A stretch of DNA of 64,000 nt from CAMASH01 sp041746635 (GCA_041746635.1 JBGTGQ010000066.1:31233-95232); one strand, 5' to 3'; shown: positions 55,315 to 63,871, numbered from the stretch's first letter. Notes: generated from the letters alone by a model not told the origin. Numbers and translations are program-made.

Positions 55315-57690
55315 TTACTCGCCGGGCGGGCGTCCGGCGGGTTGCAGGCGGGCGGCACGTTCGAGGAGGGTGAGGAATTCGGCGCGGTAGCTGCCGGCGT
55401 CGTTGCCGAGGTGGGCGCGGACGATTCTCTGGATGTCGGGCCAGCCGATGTCTCCGGCGGTGGGTGATCCGCGCAGCTTCATGCCGAAGGCAGCGACGGC
55501 GGCGGCGAATTGGAAGTCGGAGGTGGACTGGGCGAAGGCGGGAATTTCCTGCGCATTGAGCGGAACCTCGATGAGCTTGCTGGTGTCGCCATTGGGGGCT
55601 TTGTAGCGAAGTTTGACGGTCAAGAGATCGGACGATTGCGGATCGCGGACCGCGGATTGATTCGGCTTCGCCTCCCCTTCGGGCTGCCTGGCGGCAGTCT
55701 GTCTCCCTTCGGTCGGCTGCGGATTTTCGGAGGCGGCTGGCACAGGCTGGTATTTGAGCGGATCGACGGAGGGGCGGTCGGGCAGGGGCTGGCCGGCGGG
55801 GATGATCTCGTAGAGGGCGGTGACGGTGTGGCCGGCGCCGATCTCGCCGGCGTCTTTTTTGTCGTCGTTGAAGTCTTCTTTGGCGAGGAGGCGGTTTTCG
55901 TAGCCGATGAGGCGGTAGCCGGCGACGCGGGCGGGGTTGAACTCGACTTGAATCTTCACATCCTTCGCGATGGTGAAGAGGGTGGCTCCCATTTGTTCGA
56001 CGAGGACTTTGCGGCCTTCGGTGAGGGAGTCGATGTAGGCGTAGTTGCCGTTGCCTTTGTCGGCGAGTTTTTCCATGGTGGAGTCCTTGAGATTGCCGGT
56101 GCCGAAGCCGAGGACGGAGAGGAAGACGCCGGAGGCGCGTTCTTTTTCGATGAGGCGGACTAGCTGGCTTTCGTTGGTGGTGCCGACGTTGAAGTCGCCG
56201 TCGGTGCAGAGGATGACGCGGTTGTTGCCTTCTTTGAGGAAGTGTTCGCGGGCGATATTGTAGGCGAGTTTGATCCCGGAGCCGCCATTGGTGGAGCCGC
56301 CGGCTTTGAGGTTTTCCAGGGCGGCGAGGATGCGGGATTTTTCGGTGCCGGGAGTGGAGGGCAGGACGACGCCGGAGGAGCCGGCATAGACGACGATGGC
56401 GACGCGGTCGCGGGGGGAGAGGTTTTCCACCAGGGCGGAGAGGCTGCGCTGGAGGAGGGGGAGTTTGTCGGGCTGGTCCATGGAGCCGGAGACGTCGAGG
56501 AGGAAGACAAGATTGGCGGGGCTGCGTTCGGCGGCGGGAATGTCGCGGCCTTTGAGCCCGATGCGGACGAGTTCGCGCTTGGCATCCCAAGGGGCTTGGC
56601 TGACTTCGAGATTCACGGAGAAGGGCACGTTGCCCTCGGGCTGGGGGTAGGCGTAGGTGAAGTAGTTGAGGAGTTCCTCGGTGCGGATGGCTCCGGCGGG
56701 CGGGAGTTGGTCGTTCTGGAGAAAGCGGCGAACGTTGGCGTAGCTGGCGGTGTCCACATCGATGGAGAAGGTGGAAAGCGGGTTGTCCAGGGCGGGGAGA
56801 AAGACGTTTTCCTGGATGGCGGCGTAGGCTTCGGTGTTGTGCTCGGCGCGTTTGCGGAGGCTGTTATCGTCCGTATCGGTGAAAAGGCGGCCTTGGAGGG
56901 GGACGTCGCCGAGCATTTCGGCTTTGCGCGCCTCGCCACCGCGTTCCGCCACCATCCCGAAGGAGGCCGATGAACGGGAGCCGGTGCCTGCCATCGGCGC
57001 GGAAGCCACGGGAGCGGAAAAGGGCTGAATGGAGGCGGCATCTTCGGTTGTCACGGCCTGCGACATCATGAGGTCGTTGCCCGTATCCAGCCTGGAGGCA
57101 AAAGTTGCGGCGGGGGCAGACGGCCCTGCTCCGGCCGCAGCCAGACCGGATGAGGTTGAGGCGGGAATCTGCTCGTCAACGTGCTTTTTGAATTCAGCGT
57201 CAGAGGGCTGTTGGGCGGAGGATGAACTTGCCTCTGCCACAGAGGGAGCTGTCGCGGTGGCCGGCATAGGGATTTGCATCCGCTCGTTCTCAGCCAGCGG
57301 AATGCGTTGCGCTTCGCGGGCGGATTTCATTTTGACCATTCTCGCCGGGTCGCCTTTCGAGAGCGAACCGGTGATGGCCGGCAGGGAAAGAGACGCCAGA
57401 ATTGCTATGACAGCGGCAACCGCGCCGACATCGACGAGGATGCGCCACAGAGGAAACTTGGTGGTTTTTTTGGCGAGGTTGTCGGCGCATTGCTGGCGCA
57501 GGGCGTCGCGTTTTTCTTCGGGGAGGATGTCGGTGGGCATGGTGAGGGTGCCGAGGGCTTCGGCGAGTTTTATGGTTTCGTTGAGGTCGCGTTGCAAAGT
57601 TTCGGAAGCGGCAAGTTCGCGTTCGAATTTGTCGCGGTCGCTGCCGGTCAATTCGCCGAGGGCGTATTGGGTGACTCGTGGGTCGTTCAT
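55315..57690 (-). CDS. Membrane protein with anti-sigma-like N-terminus and VWA/YfbK domain
   Basis: A 791-residue protein. Residues 1-65 (VTQYALGELTGSDRDKFERE, LNETIKLAEALGTL) resemble the sigma-binding helices of anti-sigma factors, without zinc Cys. A span follows at about 85-107. Residues about 110-300 are a disordered Ser/Ala/Pro linker. FLLDVSGSMDQPDKLPLLQR (about 396-415) is the MIDAS metal site of a von Willebrand A domain, and the C-terminal part (TMEKLADKGNGNYAYIDSLT and after) is YfbK/DUF3520-like. The gene follows an ECF sigma gene on the same strand after 121 bp. This suggests that the VWA part senses something outside and controls the sigma factor. Confidence 0.88.
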   Translation of the reverse strand: MNDPRVTQYALGELTGSDRDKFERELAASETLQRDLNETIKLAEALGTLTMPTDILPEEKRDALRQQCADNLAKKTTKFPLWRILVDVGAVAAVIAILASLSLPAITGSLSKGDPARMVKMKSAREAQRIPLAENERMQIPMPATATAPSVAEASSSSAQQPSDAEFKKHVDEQIPASTSSGLAAAGAGPSAPAATFASRLDTGNDLMMSQAVTTEDAASIQPFSAPVASAPMAGTGSRSSASFGMVAERGGEARKAEMLGDVPLQGRLFTDTDDNSLRKRAEHNTEAYAAIQENVFLPALDNPLSTFSIDVDTASYANVRRFLQNDQLPPAGAIRTEELLNYFTYAYPQPEGNVPFSVNLEVSQAPWDAKRELVRIGLKGRDIPAAERSPANLVFLLDVSGSMDQPDKLPLLQRSLSALVENLSPRDRVAIVVYAGSSGVVLPSTPGTEKSRILAALENLKAGGSTNGGSGIKLAYNIAREHFLKEGNNRVILCTDGDFNVGTTNESQLVRLIEKERASGVFLSVLGFGTGNLKDSTMEKLADKGNGNYAYIDSLTEGRKVLVEQMGATLFTIAKDVKIQVEFNPARVAGYRLIGYENRLLAKEDFNDDKKDAGEIGAGHTVTALYEIIPAGQPLPDRPSVDPLKYQPVPAASENPQPTEGRQTAARQPEGEAKPNQSAVRDPQSSDLLTVKLRYKAPNGDTSKLIEVPLNAQEIPAFAQSTSDFQFAAAVAAFGMKLRGSPTAGDIGWPDIQRIVRAHLGNDAGSYRAEFLTLLERAARLQPAGRPPGE

Positions 57691-57717
57691 TGGAAAAGCG
57701 GAGGTTGAGGGTTTAAA

Positions 57718-57792
57718 GTTGAGAGTTGAGAGGAAGACCAGCGATGACCTCCAGAGACGAAAGCCACTGGGATTTCCCTCTCAACTCTCAAC
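57718..57792. repeat. 16-bp perfect inverted repeat between sigma factor and VWA genes
   Basis: GTTGAGAGTTGAGAGG (57718-57733) is the exact reverse complement of CCTCTCAACTCTCAAC (57777-57792), 43 bp apart. A further CTCTCAAC copy follows at 57799-57806. It fills most of the 121-bp gap and resembles spaced 'CAACTCTCAAC' intergenic repeats. Too far apart to be a normal terminator. Confidence 0.8.
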
Positions 57793-57811
57793 AAAAAACT
57801 CTCAACTGTTC

Positions 57812-58318
57812 TCATGGCGTGGTGATTTCGGGTCGGTTCCAATGGGCGCGGAGGGTTTGCATGGCTTCGTGGAGTTGCACCCCCACGAGGGAGACGCTGA
57901 TGCGCAGGGTCTCGCTCATTTCCTTGTAGCTGAGGTCGCCCTCGAATTTGAGTTTCACCAGTTCGCGCTGTTGTTGGGGGAGTCGGGCGACGAGTTGGCG
58001 AAGGCGGGCTCCGTCCTCGGCAGCGACGGCCTCGGCGGCGGGAGTGGGATCGTCGGAAGGTTGTTCCTCGTCGATGGCGTCTTGGCTGAAACGGACGATC
58101 TTGCGGCAGTGGTCGAGGGCGCAGTTGCGGCAGACAAAAAAAAGCCACGGGGCCAGCCGTGGTTCGAGAGCGGTGACATCCTGTTTGCTAAGGCGGAGGA
58201 AAGTTTCCTGCACGGCGTCGCGGGCGGACTCCAGATCGCCGGTGATCGCCCTGGCGTAGCTGATGAGCGGGCGTTCGTATCGCTGCAGCGCGCAATCTAT
58301 GATTTCCAGCGGAGACAT
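57812..58318 (-). CDS. ECF RNA polymerase sigma factor
   Basis: A 168-residue sigma-70 family protein of the extracytoplasmic function type. Region 2 spans about residues 9-75 (PLISYARAITGDLESARDAV, QETFLRLSKQ, WLFFVCRNCALDHCRK). Region 4 spans about 110-160 (VARLPQQQRELVKLKFEGDL, SYKEMSETLRISVSLVGVQL). The helix-turn-helix is normal. It should read promoters controlled by the next gene, whose N-terminus looks like an anti-sigma factor. ATG 58318 is used. No separate anti-sigma gene is present. Confidence 0.92.
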   Translation of the reverse strand: MSPLEIIDCALQRYERPLISYARAITGDLESARDAVQETFLRLSKQDVTALEPRLAPWLFFVCRNCALDHCRKIVRFSQDAIDEEQPSDDPTPAAEAVAAEDGARLRQLVARLPQQQRELVKLKFEGDLSYKEMSETLRISVSLVGVQLHEAMQTLRAHWNRPEITTP

Positions 58319-58471
58319 GGGTTTCTAGGGGGTCAACGCATCAGGGAGGAATTTCTTAGGAAATATTTCGGAGAGAACGCCGTGCTCGCCCATAGTGCAC
58401 AGGAATGCGCCAATTAATCAGGGAAGAAATGCAACCGTGCATAATGCGACGCGGGGGAAGAGAATCCCGCG

Positions 58472-58549
58472 ATGCGAGTGCTCCGGAAAATCGTCCAGAT
58501 CATCCTGAGCCTCGTGCTTTATGGCGCATTCCTTTTCGTTAAACGTTAG
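58472..58549 (+). CDS. Possible 25-residue membrane peptide
   Basis: MRVLRKIVQIILSLVLYGAF, then LFVKR: one hydrophobic segment with basic ends and GGGGGAAG ahead of the ATG at a longish distance. It lies in the 288-bp gap 58319-58606, otherwise empty, between the sigma gene and nfeD. It may be chance. Confidence 0.3.
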   Translation: MRVLRKIVQIILSLVLYGAFLFVKR

Positions 58550-58606
58550 GTGGACGCTTTCAGGCAAGTAAGCGGCCCGGGACTCTGAGGAACCAGCCTG
58601 GCAGTC

Positions 58607-60022
58607 TTACGCCACCTCTTCCACCACCGCATCAGCTCCACTATTGCCGATGATTCGCACTGGTCGTCCCCTCTCCACCATTTCGCCCCGCGTGATCACA
58701 TCAATCAAATCCTCCCCCACCCGCGCCTTGCCTCCGGGACAGAGCGGCGAAACGGCCACTCCGGTTTGACCCACGCGGGCGGTCTGCCGGGCTTCCACTG
58801 CAGCCACGGAATGAACCCCGCTGGCGGTCTGCGAGACGAGGTGCTGAAAAAGCGTCGTTTTGGGCAGGAAACGCGCGAGCCCGAGGGCGAGAACGAACGA
58901 AACCAACACAGCCACACTCAGGTCGCGGAGCGGAAGTTGTAACTGAGGCAACGTGGGCCAGGCGGGGGCACCCGGATACACATCCACCATACCCATGATA
59001 AGGGCCACCAGGGTCAGCAACGCTCCAGCCATTCCTGCGATAAAGGTTCCGGGAACGAGGAACAGCTCGATCATGATCAGGATCAACCCCAGCACAAAGA
59101 CGATCACCCACCCCGCGGCGGACAGGCCTGCCACGTAGCCGCCGAGAAAATAAATCGCAAAGGCCACGATGCCGACAATGCCCGGCAGGCCGAACCCAGG
59201 GGTCTTGAATTCAATATACAGTCCGATGATGCCAACGATCAACAGGATGGGCGCGATGGCGTTGATCCAGATGCCCAGTTGCTCCGTACCGGTGGGTTTG
59301 ATCTCCACGCGCTGCGCCCCGGCATAGCCAAGGTTCGCCAGCAGGGCGTCGAGGGAATCCACCGTTCCGGAGGACAGCAGGGGTTTCGGAGGCTTGCCGT
59401 ATTCCTTGGCGGCCTGGCGATCTGTCAGGGTCAGGATGTTGCCCTCCTTGTTGAGGACCTCGCCATCGATGGTCAGGGCTTTCGTTTTATCGATCATCGC
59501 CTCGACCACCTCGATGTTGTGGTTGTTTTTTTCCGCCTGGGTCCGCACGAGAGCACGAACGGCGGAAGTCATCTTGGCTTCAACCGTATCGGGCATTTTT
59601 TCCGCGCCGGCGCCGCCGGGCGACATCATGATCGGAGCCGCCGCCCCGATGACGCTTTGCGGCGCCATGTAAATCTTCTGCGTGGCCACGGCAATAAACG
59701 CCCCGGCGGAAAATGCCCGGTCGTTGACGAAGGTGTAGGTTGGGCCTTTGAATTTGCTGAGAATCTGGATGATTTCCTCCGTCACATCGACGCGGCCGCC
59801 ATCGGTGTTCATGTCGAGAATGAGAGCCTCAGCCTTGGCGTCCATGGCCTCCTTCACGCCGCGCCGCACCACATAAACGAGCGGCGGCATGATGTTTTCG
59901 CGGACAGGCAGGATGTACACCTTTCCCGGAGGCGCGGCCGGTTCGCCTGGCGCGATCACAGGCTCCGCACCGGACAGCCCCATGGCCGCAAGGAAAAAAA
60001 GAAAAACCCGCCGGAAAGTCAT
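58607..60022 (-). CDS. NfeD-type membrane serine protease (long form)
   Basis: A 471-residue protein: signal peptide (MTFRRVFLFFLAAMGLSGA), ClpP/SppA-like protease domain (about 25-240), four or five membrane spans (about 250-400) and a C-terminal NfeD OB-fold (about 405-471). The nucleophile Ser is in RAFSAGAFIAVATQKIYMAP and GTVIGAAAPI-type 'GAAAPI' is seen in SVIGAAAPIMMSPG. EALILDMNTDGGRVDVTEEI carries the oxyanion loop. Long NfeD proteins associate with flotillins or stomatins and clip membrane proteins such as stomatin in archaea. ATG 60022 opens the signal peptide. Divergent from a flotillin gene 118 bp away. Confidence 0.92.
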   Translation of the reverse strand: MTFRRVFLFFLAAMGLSGAEPVIAPGEPAAPPGKVYILPVRENIMPPLVYVVRRGVKEAMDAKAEALILDMNTDGGRVDVTEEIIQILSKFKGPTYTFVNDRAFSAGAFIAVATQKIYMAPQSVIGAAAPIMMSPGGAGAEKMPDTVEAKMTSAVRALVRTQAEKNNHNIEVVEAMIDKTKALTIDGEVLNKEGNILTLTDRQAAKEYGKPPKPLLSSGTVDSLDALLANLGYAGAQRVEIKPTGTEQLGIWINAIAPILLIVGIIGLYIEFKTPGFGLPGIVGIVAFAIYFLGGYVAGLSAAGWVIVFVLGLILIMIELFLVPGTFIAGMAGALLTLVALIMGMVDVYPGAPAWPTLPQLQLPLRDLSVAVLVSFVLALGLARFLPKTTLFQHLVSQTASGVHSVAAVEARQTARVGQTGVAVSPLCPGGKARVGEDLIDVITRGEMVERGRPVRIIGNSGADAVVEEVA

Positions 60023-60140
60023 GCCGGAATCTACTGCCATCGCAGCCGGGCTACAACGGAGAAAAGGGGGGAACGCATCTTGTCAATTCCGGCGGGAAGT
60101 ACTTGATCCCCCCCCGTTGGAGGAACGACTATTCCGCGCC

Positions 60141-61196
60141 ATGACATTCCTTCTCGCTCAAGCCCGCTTTCCCCTTCAACTCGACATTCTGCTCTTCGCC
60201 GTCGGCGCTGTCGTGCTGCTGATTGTTGGTATTCTCGTTCTCAACTTCGGCATGATTTACATCCGGGCCCTTTTCTCCGGAGCCAAGGTCACCATCACCG
60301 AATTGATCGCGCTGCGCTTGCGGCGGATTCCGGTCGGGCTCATCGTGGACGGCCGCATCACGGCTGTGAAATCGGGACTGCCCATTTCGATTGACGAACT
60401 TTCCACCCACTTTCTGGCCGGCGGCAACGTGCAGATGGTCGTGCTCGCCTTGGTCGCGGCCAAGAAGGCCGGGATCAACCTCGGCTTTGACCGGGCCTGC
60501 GCCATTGATCTGGCCACGAAAGGCACCGGCAAGACCGTGCTTGAGGCGGTCAAGACCTCCGTCAATCCCAAGGTGATCGACTGCCCCGCCCCCACCTCGG
60601 GGAAAACCACGATTGATGCGGTGGCCAAGGACGGCATCGTCATCAAAGCCAAGGCCCGCGTGACCGTGCGCACCAACCTGGACCGCTTCGTGGGCGGAGC
60701 CACCGAGGAAACCATCATCGCCCGCGTCGGGGAAGGGATCGTTTCCACCATCGGCTCCTCCGAGACCTACAAGGCGGTTCTGGAAAATCCCGACCGCATT
60801 TCCAAAACCGTTCTGGGCAAGGCCCTCGACAGCAACACCGCCTTCGAGATTCTTTCCATCGACATCGCCGACGTGGACGTGGGCGGAAACGTCGGAGCTA
60901 AATTGCAAGCCGAGCAAGCCGAGGCCAACAAACTCATCGCCCAGGCGCAGGCGGAGGTTCGCCGCGCCGCCGCCGTGGCCACCGAACAGGAAATGGTGGC
61001 CCGGGTTTCGGAAATGCGCGCCCGCGTCGTCGAAGCCGAAGCGCAAATCCCGCTCTCCATCGCCCGCGCCTTCGATCAAGGCCACCTCGGCGTGATGGAC
61101 TACTATCGTATCAGAAACATCCAAGCCGACACCACCATGCGGGAAAACATCGGCGGCGAGGGCCCGGAGTCCTCCACCCCCGGCATGAAAAACTGA
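60141..61196 (+). CDS. floA: Flotillin-like protein FloA
   Basis: A 351-residue membrane-scaffold protein of the FloA/YqfA type. One hydrophobic hairpin (about residues 17-38, LLFAVGAVVLLIVGILVLNF) is followed by RALFSGAKVTITELIALRLR, the SPFH domain and ARVGEGIVSTIGSSETYKAV. The C-terminal coiled coil has the flotillin-type EAxxN repeat (KLQAEQAEANKLIAQAQAEV). FloA organises functional membrane microdomains. ATG 60141 is chosen because the long upstream frame is unrelated and partly antisense to nfeD. It is followed at 13 bp by an uncharacterised gene and then a short NfeD. Confidence 0.94.
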   Translation: MTFLLAQARFPLQLDILLFAVGAVVLLIVGILVLNFGMIYIRALFSGAKVTITELIALRLRRIPVGLIVDGRITAVKSGLPISIDELSTHFLAGGNVQMVVLALVAAKKAGINLGFDRACAIDLATKGTGKTVLEAVKTSVNPKVIDCPAPTSGKTTIDAVAKDGIVIKAKARVTVRTNLDRFVGGATEETIIARVGEGIVSTIGSSETYKAVLENPDRISKTVLGKALDSNTAFEILSIDIADVDVGGNVGAKLQAEQAEANKLIAQAQAEVRRAAAVATEQEMVARVSEMRARVVEAEAQIPLSIARAFDQGHLGVMDYYRIRNIQADTTMRENIGGEGPESSTPGMKN

Positions 61197-61209
61197 AGGC
61201 GTCCTGCCC

Positions 61210-61710
61210 ATGAACCTCCTCCTCGCCAACAGCCTTTTTGATAACCCTTGGGTTGTCGGGGCCGTCATCATCATCGGCACCATTATTAACTGGCTCGCGA
61301 AACGACGGGAGGAGCAGAAAGCCCGGCAGCCAGCGGGCGAGAAAGAACCGGAGACCGAGACCGCCCCGGCCGAATTTGATCTGGCCGAAACCCTCCGTCG
61401 CTTCCTCGGGGAAGGAGAGCTCCCGCAAACTTCCCCGCCATCCCTCCCTGATCTGGGGCCCCCACCACTTCCGGCCACCGCCAGCACAAACCTGGACGCC
61501 ATCCTTCAGCAACAGCAGGATGATGCCGCCCGCCGGTTCGAAGAACTCAGCGATCATACACGTCATCCCGTCAAGGTCGTGACACATGAATGGGAAACCC
61601 GCTCGCACGCGGCCCGCCGCAATGCGTCGCGCTGGCGCGACCCCCGGAAAGCACGGCAGGCCTTTGTTGCCTCCCTCATTTTCGCTCCGCCGAAATGCAT
61701 GGAACCTTGA
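61210..61710 (+). CDS. Hypothetical single-span protein in the flotillin operon
   Basis: A 166-residue protein. One span near the N-terminus (about 13-28, PWVVGAVIIIGTIINW) precedes a charged, Pro- and Glu-rich tail with GEKEPETETAPAEFDLAETL, LLQQQQDDAARRFEELSDHT-like Gln repeats (ILQQQQDDAARRFEELSDH) and a basic C-terminus. No family was recognised. It sits between floA (13-bp gap) and the short nfeD, so it is probably a partner in the same membrane-scaffold system. The ATG at 61210 follows a weak Shine-Dalgarno. Confidence 0.65.
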   Translation: MNLLLANSLFDNPWVVGAVIIIGTIINWLAKRREEQKARQPAGEKEPETETAPAEFDLAETLRRFLGEGELPQTSPPSLPDLGPPPLPATASTNLDAILQQQQDDAARRFEELSDHTRHPVKVVTHEWETRSHAARRNASRWRDPRKARQAFVASLIFAPPKCMEP

Positions 61711-61735
61711 GGGCGACCGACCCCAGCCTGAAACC

Positions 61736-62191
61736 ATGACACCAGTCATCACGCTGTTGATCGTGGGCGCGGTTCTGATTTTCCTCGAAACCGTGCTGCC
61801 CGGCCTCATCGCTGGAATTCTCGGATTCCTTTGTCTGGTGGCTGCGGTGGTGCTGGGCTACCGCGATTTTGGATATCAGACGGGAAGCCTCATTTTGGCC
61901 GCCGTGCTGGCCGGCCTCATGATTGGCGGGTTTTGCTGGCTGAAATTTTTCCCCGAAAGCCGCATGGCCATGAAATTTATCTCGCAAGGTTCCGTGGGAA
62001 ACCTAGGAGTGGAAAAGCCGGAACTTCTCCACGCCAAAGGAACCGCGCTCACCCAATTGCGCCCCTCGGGCACGGCCAGCATCAACGGACAACGCGTGGA
62101 TGTGGTAACCGAGGGAGGCCTTATCGAAGCTGGCGCCGACCTGAGGGTGGTGGCCGTGGAAGGCGCGCGCGTTGTGGTGCGCGAAACCTGA
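61736..62191 (+). CDS. Short NfeD protein
   Basis: A 151-residue protein with three spans (about residues 4-25, 28-45 and 50-70; TLLIVGAVLIFLETVLPGLI) and the C-terminal NfeD OB-fold (KGTALTQLRPSGTASINGQR and DVVTEGGLIEAGADLRVVAV). Short NfeD proteins pair with flotillins. It ends the operon floA-hypothetical-nfeD. ATG 61736 begins MTPVITLL; the longer in-frame reading overlaps the previous gene. A composite palindrome begins two bases after its stop. Confidence 0.9.
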   Translation: MTPVITLLIVGAVLIFLETVLPGLIAGILGFLCLVAAVVLGYRDFGYQTGSLILAAVLAGLMIGGFCWLKFFPESRMAMKFISQGSVGNLGVEKPELLHAKGTALTQLRPSGTASINGQRVDVVTEGGLIEAGADLRVVAVEGARVVVRET

Positions 62192-62192
62192 A

Positions 62193-62250
62193 GTTGGAGT
62201 TCACGCTTTAGCGTGTGCCTTGCGGAGCAGCCTAAAGGCTGGACTCCAAC
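62193..62250. repeat. 58-bp composite palindrome, copy B
   Basis: Ends GTTGGAGTTC and GGACTCCAAC pair at 9 of 10 positions, with inner GCTTTAG/CTAAAGG. It matches the core of copy A (11504-11561) at 52 of 58 positions, counted by hand. It directly follows the short nfeD stop and may serve as its terminator. The rest of the gap to 62371 shows nothing. Confidence 0.85.
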
Positions 62251-62370
62251 GCCGGATTCGCCCCGCGCGGGCAACTTTGGTGTCATGCATCGTGCTGGGT
62301 TTTCCCCAATGGGAGAAAATTCGCATTTCGCCACGAGTGATGCTAACTCCTCGGTTTGGAAAAATCGCCT

Positions 62371-63474
62371 ATGCCTAAAATCAGACTCTCCGGAACCGTC
62401 CTGGGCGCGGATGACCCCAATCGGGCCTCTCGCGCCCGGCTTCTTTACCTCCTCTTTGCCGGAGGGTGGGACATCTACAACTCCAACGGCGACCAGAAAA
62501 TCACGCTCTCAAACATCGAGAAAAAGATCATCGAATCGAACGCTTTTGTTTTCACCCCCGGCGCCACCTTGGAAGACATGTTCAAGGCGATTTCCATTTT
62601 TGTCGGTTTTCAGACCCTGGACCGCAATCTGGCGGGAAAGCCGACTATCATTCTCAACGAAGACGCGTCCTGGGACCCGTTTTTCGTCGTGCTGGCCCAT
62701 TTGCGAAAAATGGGGACGGTTTTGCAGGACTACAAAGACTACCTTCTGGCAGTGGATACTCCTGAGGCCGTTCTGGACACTCTGGCGTTGGCCCAGTCCC
62801 AAGGCCTTCCGGATGTGGGTCGCCATAAACTCGGCGACAGCCAGCCTCCCATGGTCGAGGTTCCCCTGCCAGAGGATTACATCGGCAACGCTTGCGTCTT
62901 TTGCTCCGCTTCCCTCGAGGACCCCGGCTACCTTGCGGACGGTGAGTCCCTTGGACGTCTCCTGGCGGAGAACAAAATCGGCTGCATCTCAGGCGCGGGA
63001 CGTTCGGGCATCATGGGTGCGGTGGTGAAGGGTTCGGTGGATGCAGGCGGTTGGGCCGCCGGATCGAATGTGCCCCACATTATCGAACTGGAAGGCTTGC
63101 CGGCAGGACTTTCCACCTTCTGGCTCCGACCCGACATTTACACCCGCATGGAAGTGATGATCGAAAATTCAAACGCATTCGTCATTTTCCCGGGCGGTGC
63201 CGGCACGGTACAGGAACTTCTGGCGCTGATGATTTTCAAGCGCCAAGGCCACTCCCTCATGGCGGGCAAGCCCGTCGTCATCTTCAACCGCCAGAACCAT
63301 GCGGGACTGGGATTCTGGGATCCGCTCATTGATCTTCTCAGCGATATGTGCGACGCCGGGGACTTCGTGGTAGCCAACCATCTGGAAGATATTCTGCCCG
63401 CCATTCAACCCGGGATGAAAAAACTTCTGCCCGACGAAACTTCGGGTTTGGAAAAAGCAAAACTCGCGGCCTGA
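62371..63474 (+). CDS. Tandem LOG-domain (LDcluster4-like) protein
   Basis: A 367-residue protein with two related Rossmann-like halves. The C-terminal half (about 180-345) is an intact LOG/lysine-decarboxylase-like domain: GCISGAGRSGIMGAVVKGSV and FVIFPGGAGTVQELLALMIF, the latter with the PGGxGTxxE motif used to bind phosphoribose. The N-terminal half repeats the layout in degraded form (AFVFTPGATLEDMFKAISIF, then NLAGKPTIILNEDASWDPFF), with the catalytic Glu/Gly pattern altered. LOG enzymes cleave nucleoside 5'-monophosphates to bases. ATG 62371 gives MPKIRLSGTVLG. The gene stands alone, with a GIY-YIG remnant downstream on the other strand. Confidence 0.88.
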   Translation: MPKIRLSGTVLGADDPNRASRARLLYLLFAGGWDIYNSNGDQKITLSNIEKKIIESNAFVFTPGATLEDMFKAISIFVGFQTLDRNLAGKPTIILNEDASWDPFFVVLAHLRKMGTVLQDYKDYLLAVDTPEAVLDTLALAQSQGLPDVGRHKLGDSQPPMVEVPLPEDYIGNACVFCSASLEDPGYLADGESLGRLLAENKIGCISGAGRSGIMGAVVKGSVDAGGWAAGSNVPHIIELEGLPAGLSTFWLRPDIYTRMEVMIENSNAFVIFPGGAGTVQELLALMIFKRQGHSLMAGKPVVIFNRQNHAGLGFWDPLIDLLSDMCDAGDFVVANHLEDILPAIQPGMKKLLPDETSGLEKAKLAA

Positions 63475-63630
63475 GACGGCGACCGCACCTCTCGGAAGGG
63501 TGCGATAAAAATCGGTTCTTCCGTGGGTGTGGGCCGGATCGTTATGTTGATGGAGTCGCCACTCCAAACGATCTGTCTGACCGATGTAGATTCGTCCGGC
63601 GGGATTCTGAATCACGTACACTGAATACAT
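63475..63630 (-). pseudogene. Truncated GIY-YIG (UPF0213-type) endonuclease gene
   Basis: From ATG 63630 the minus strand reads MYSVYVIQNPAGRIYIGQTD, then RLEWRLHQHNDPAHTHGRT, a textbook start of a UPF0213 GIY-YIG protein with GIY as 'VYVIQ', YIG as 'IYIGQ' and the catalytic Arg in RLEWRL. After about 45 residues the similarity ends, and the frame runs into sequence antisense to the LOG gene. Roughly half of the domain, including the metal-binding Glu, is missing. Confidence 0.75.
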
Positions 63631-63643
63631 TGCCGGAATGAAC

Positions 63644-63718
63644 TGGCTCCTGAGGTAGGACTTGAACCTACGACCAATCGGTTAACAGCCGACCGCTCTA
63701 CCACTGAGCTACTCAGGA
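63644..63718 (-). tRNA. tRNA-Asn (anticodon GTT)
   Basis: Minus strand: acceptor TCCTGAG/CTCAGGA, D arm GCTC...GAGC, anticodon stem GTCGG/CCGAT with loop CTGTTAA (anticodon GTT), T loop TTCAAGT, discriminator G and encoded CCA (63644-63646). Reads AAC and AAU. Confidence 0.97.
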
Positions 63719-63739
63719 TTTGCGTGTGGAGGGAGGTAA

Positions 63740-63768
63740 AAGAAAGCCGGAAACCGGGGCGGTGTCAA
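63740..63768 (-). promoter_or_regulatory. Promoter of tRNA-Asn
   Basis: On the minus strand TTGACA (63763-63768), 17-bp spacer, TTTCTT (63740-63745), about 21 bp before the tRNA. The -35 is perfect; the -10 is weak. Confidence 0.5.
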
Positions 63769-63871
63769 GGTGGCGGGAAGAATTTTGCAGGGCAAACGCA
63801 TTAAAATCAGAGGGTAAAATATTGTTACGAATAAATTGTACAAATTGAGATGAGTCTGAAAGAAGCTCGGG

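Noticed and set aside
54977..56590. A 537-codon minus-strand frame crossing the DUF1501 and VWA genes
   Set aside because: Arg/Pro/His-rich shadow of the two real genes, which have intact motifs on their own frames.
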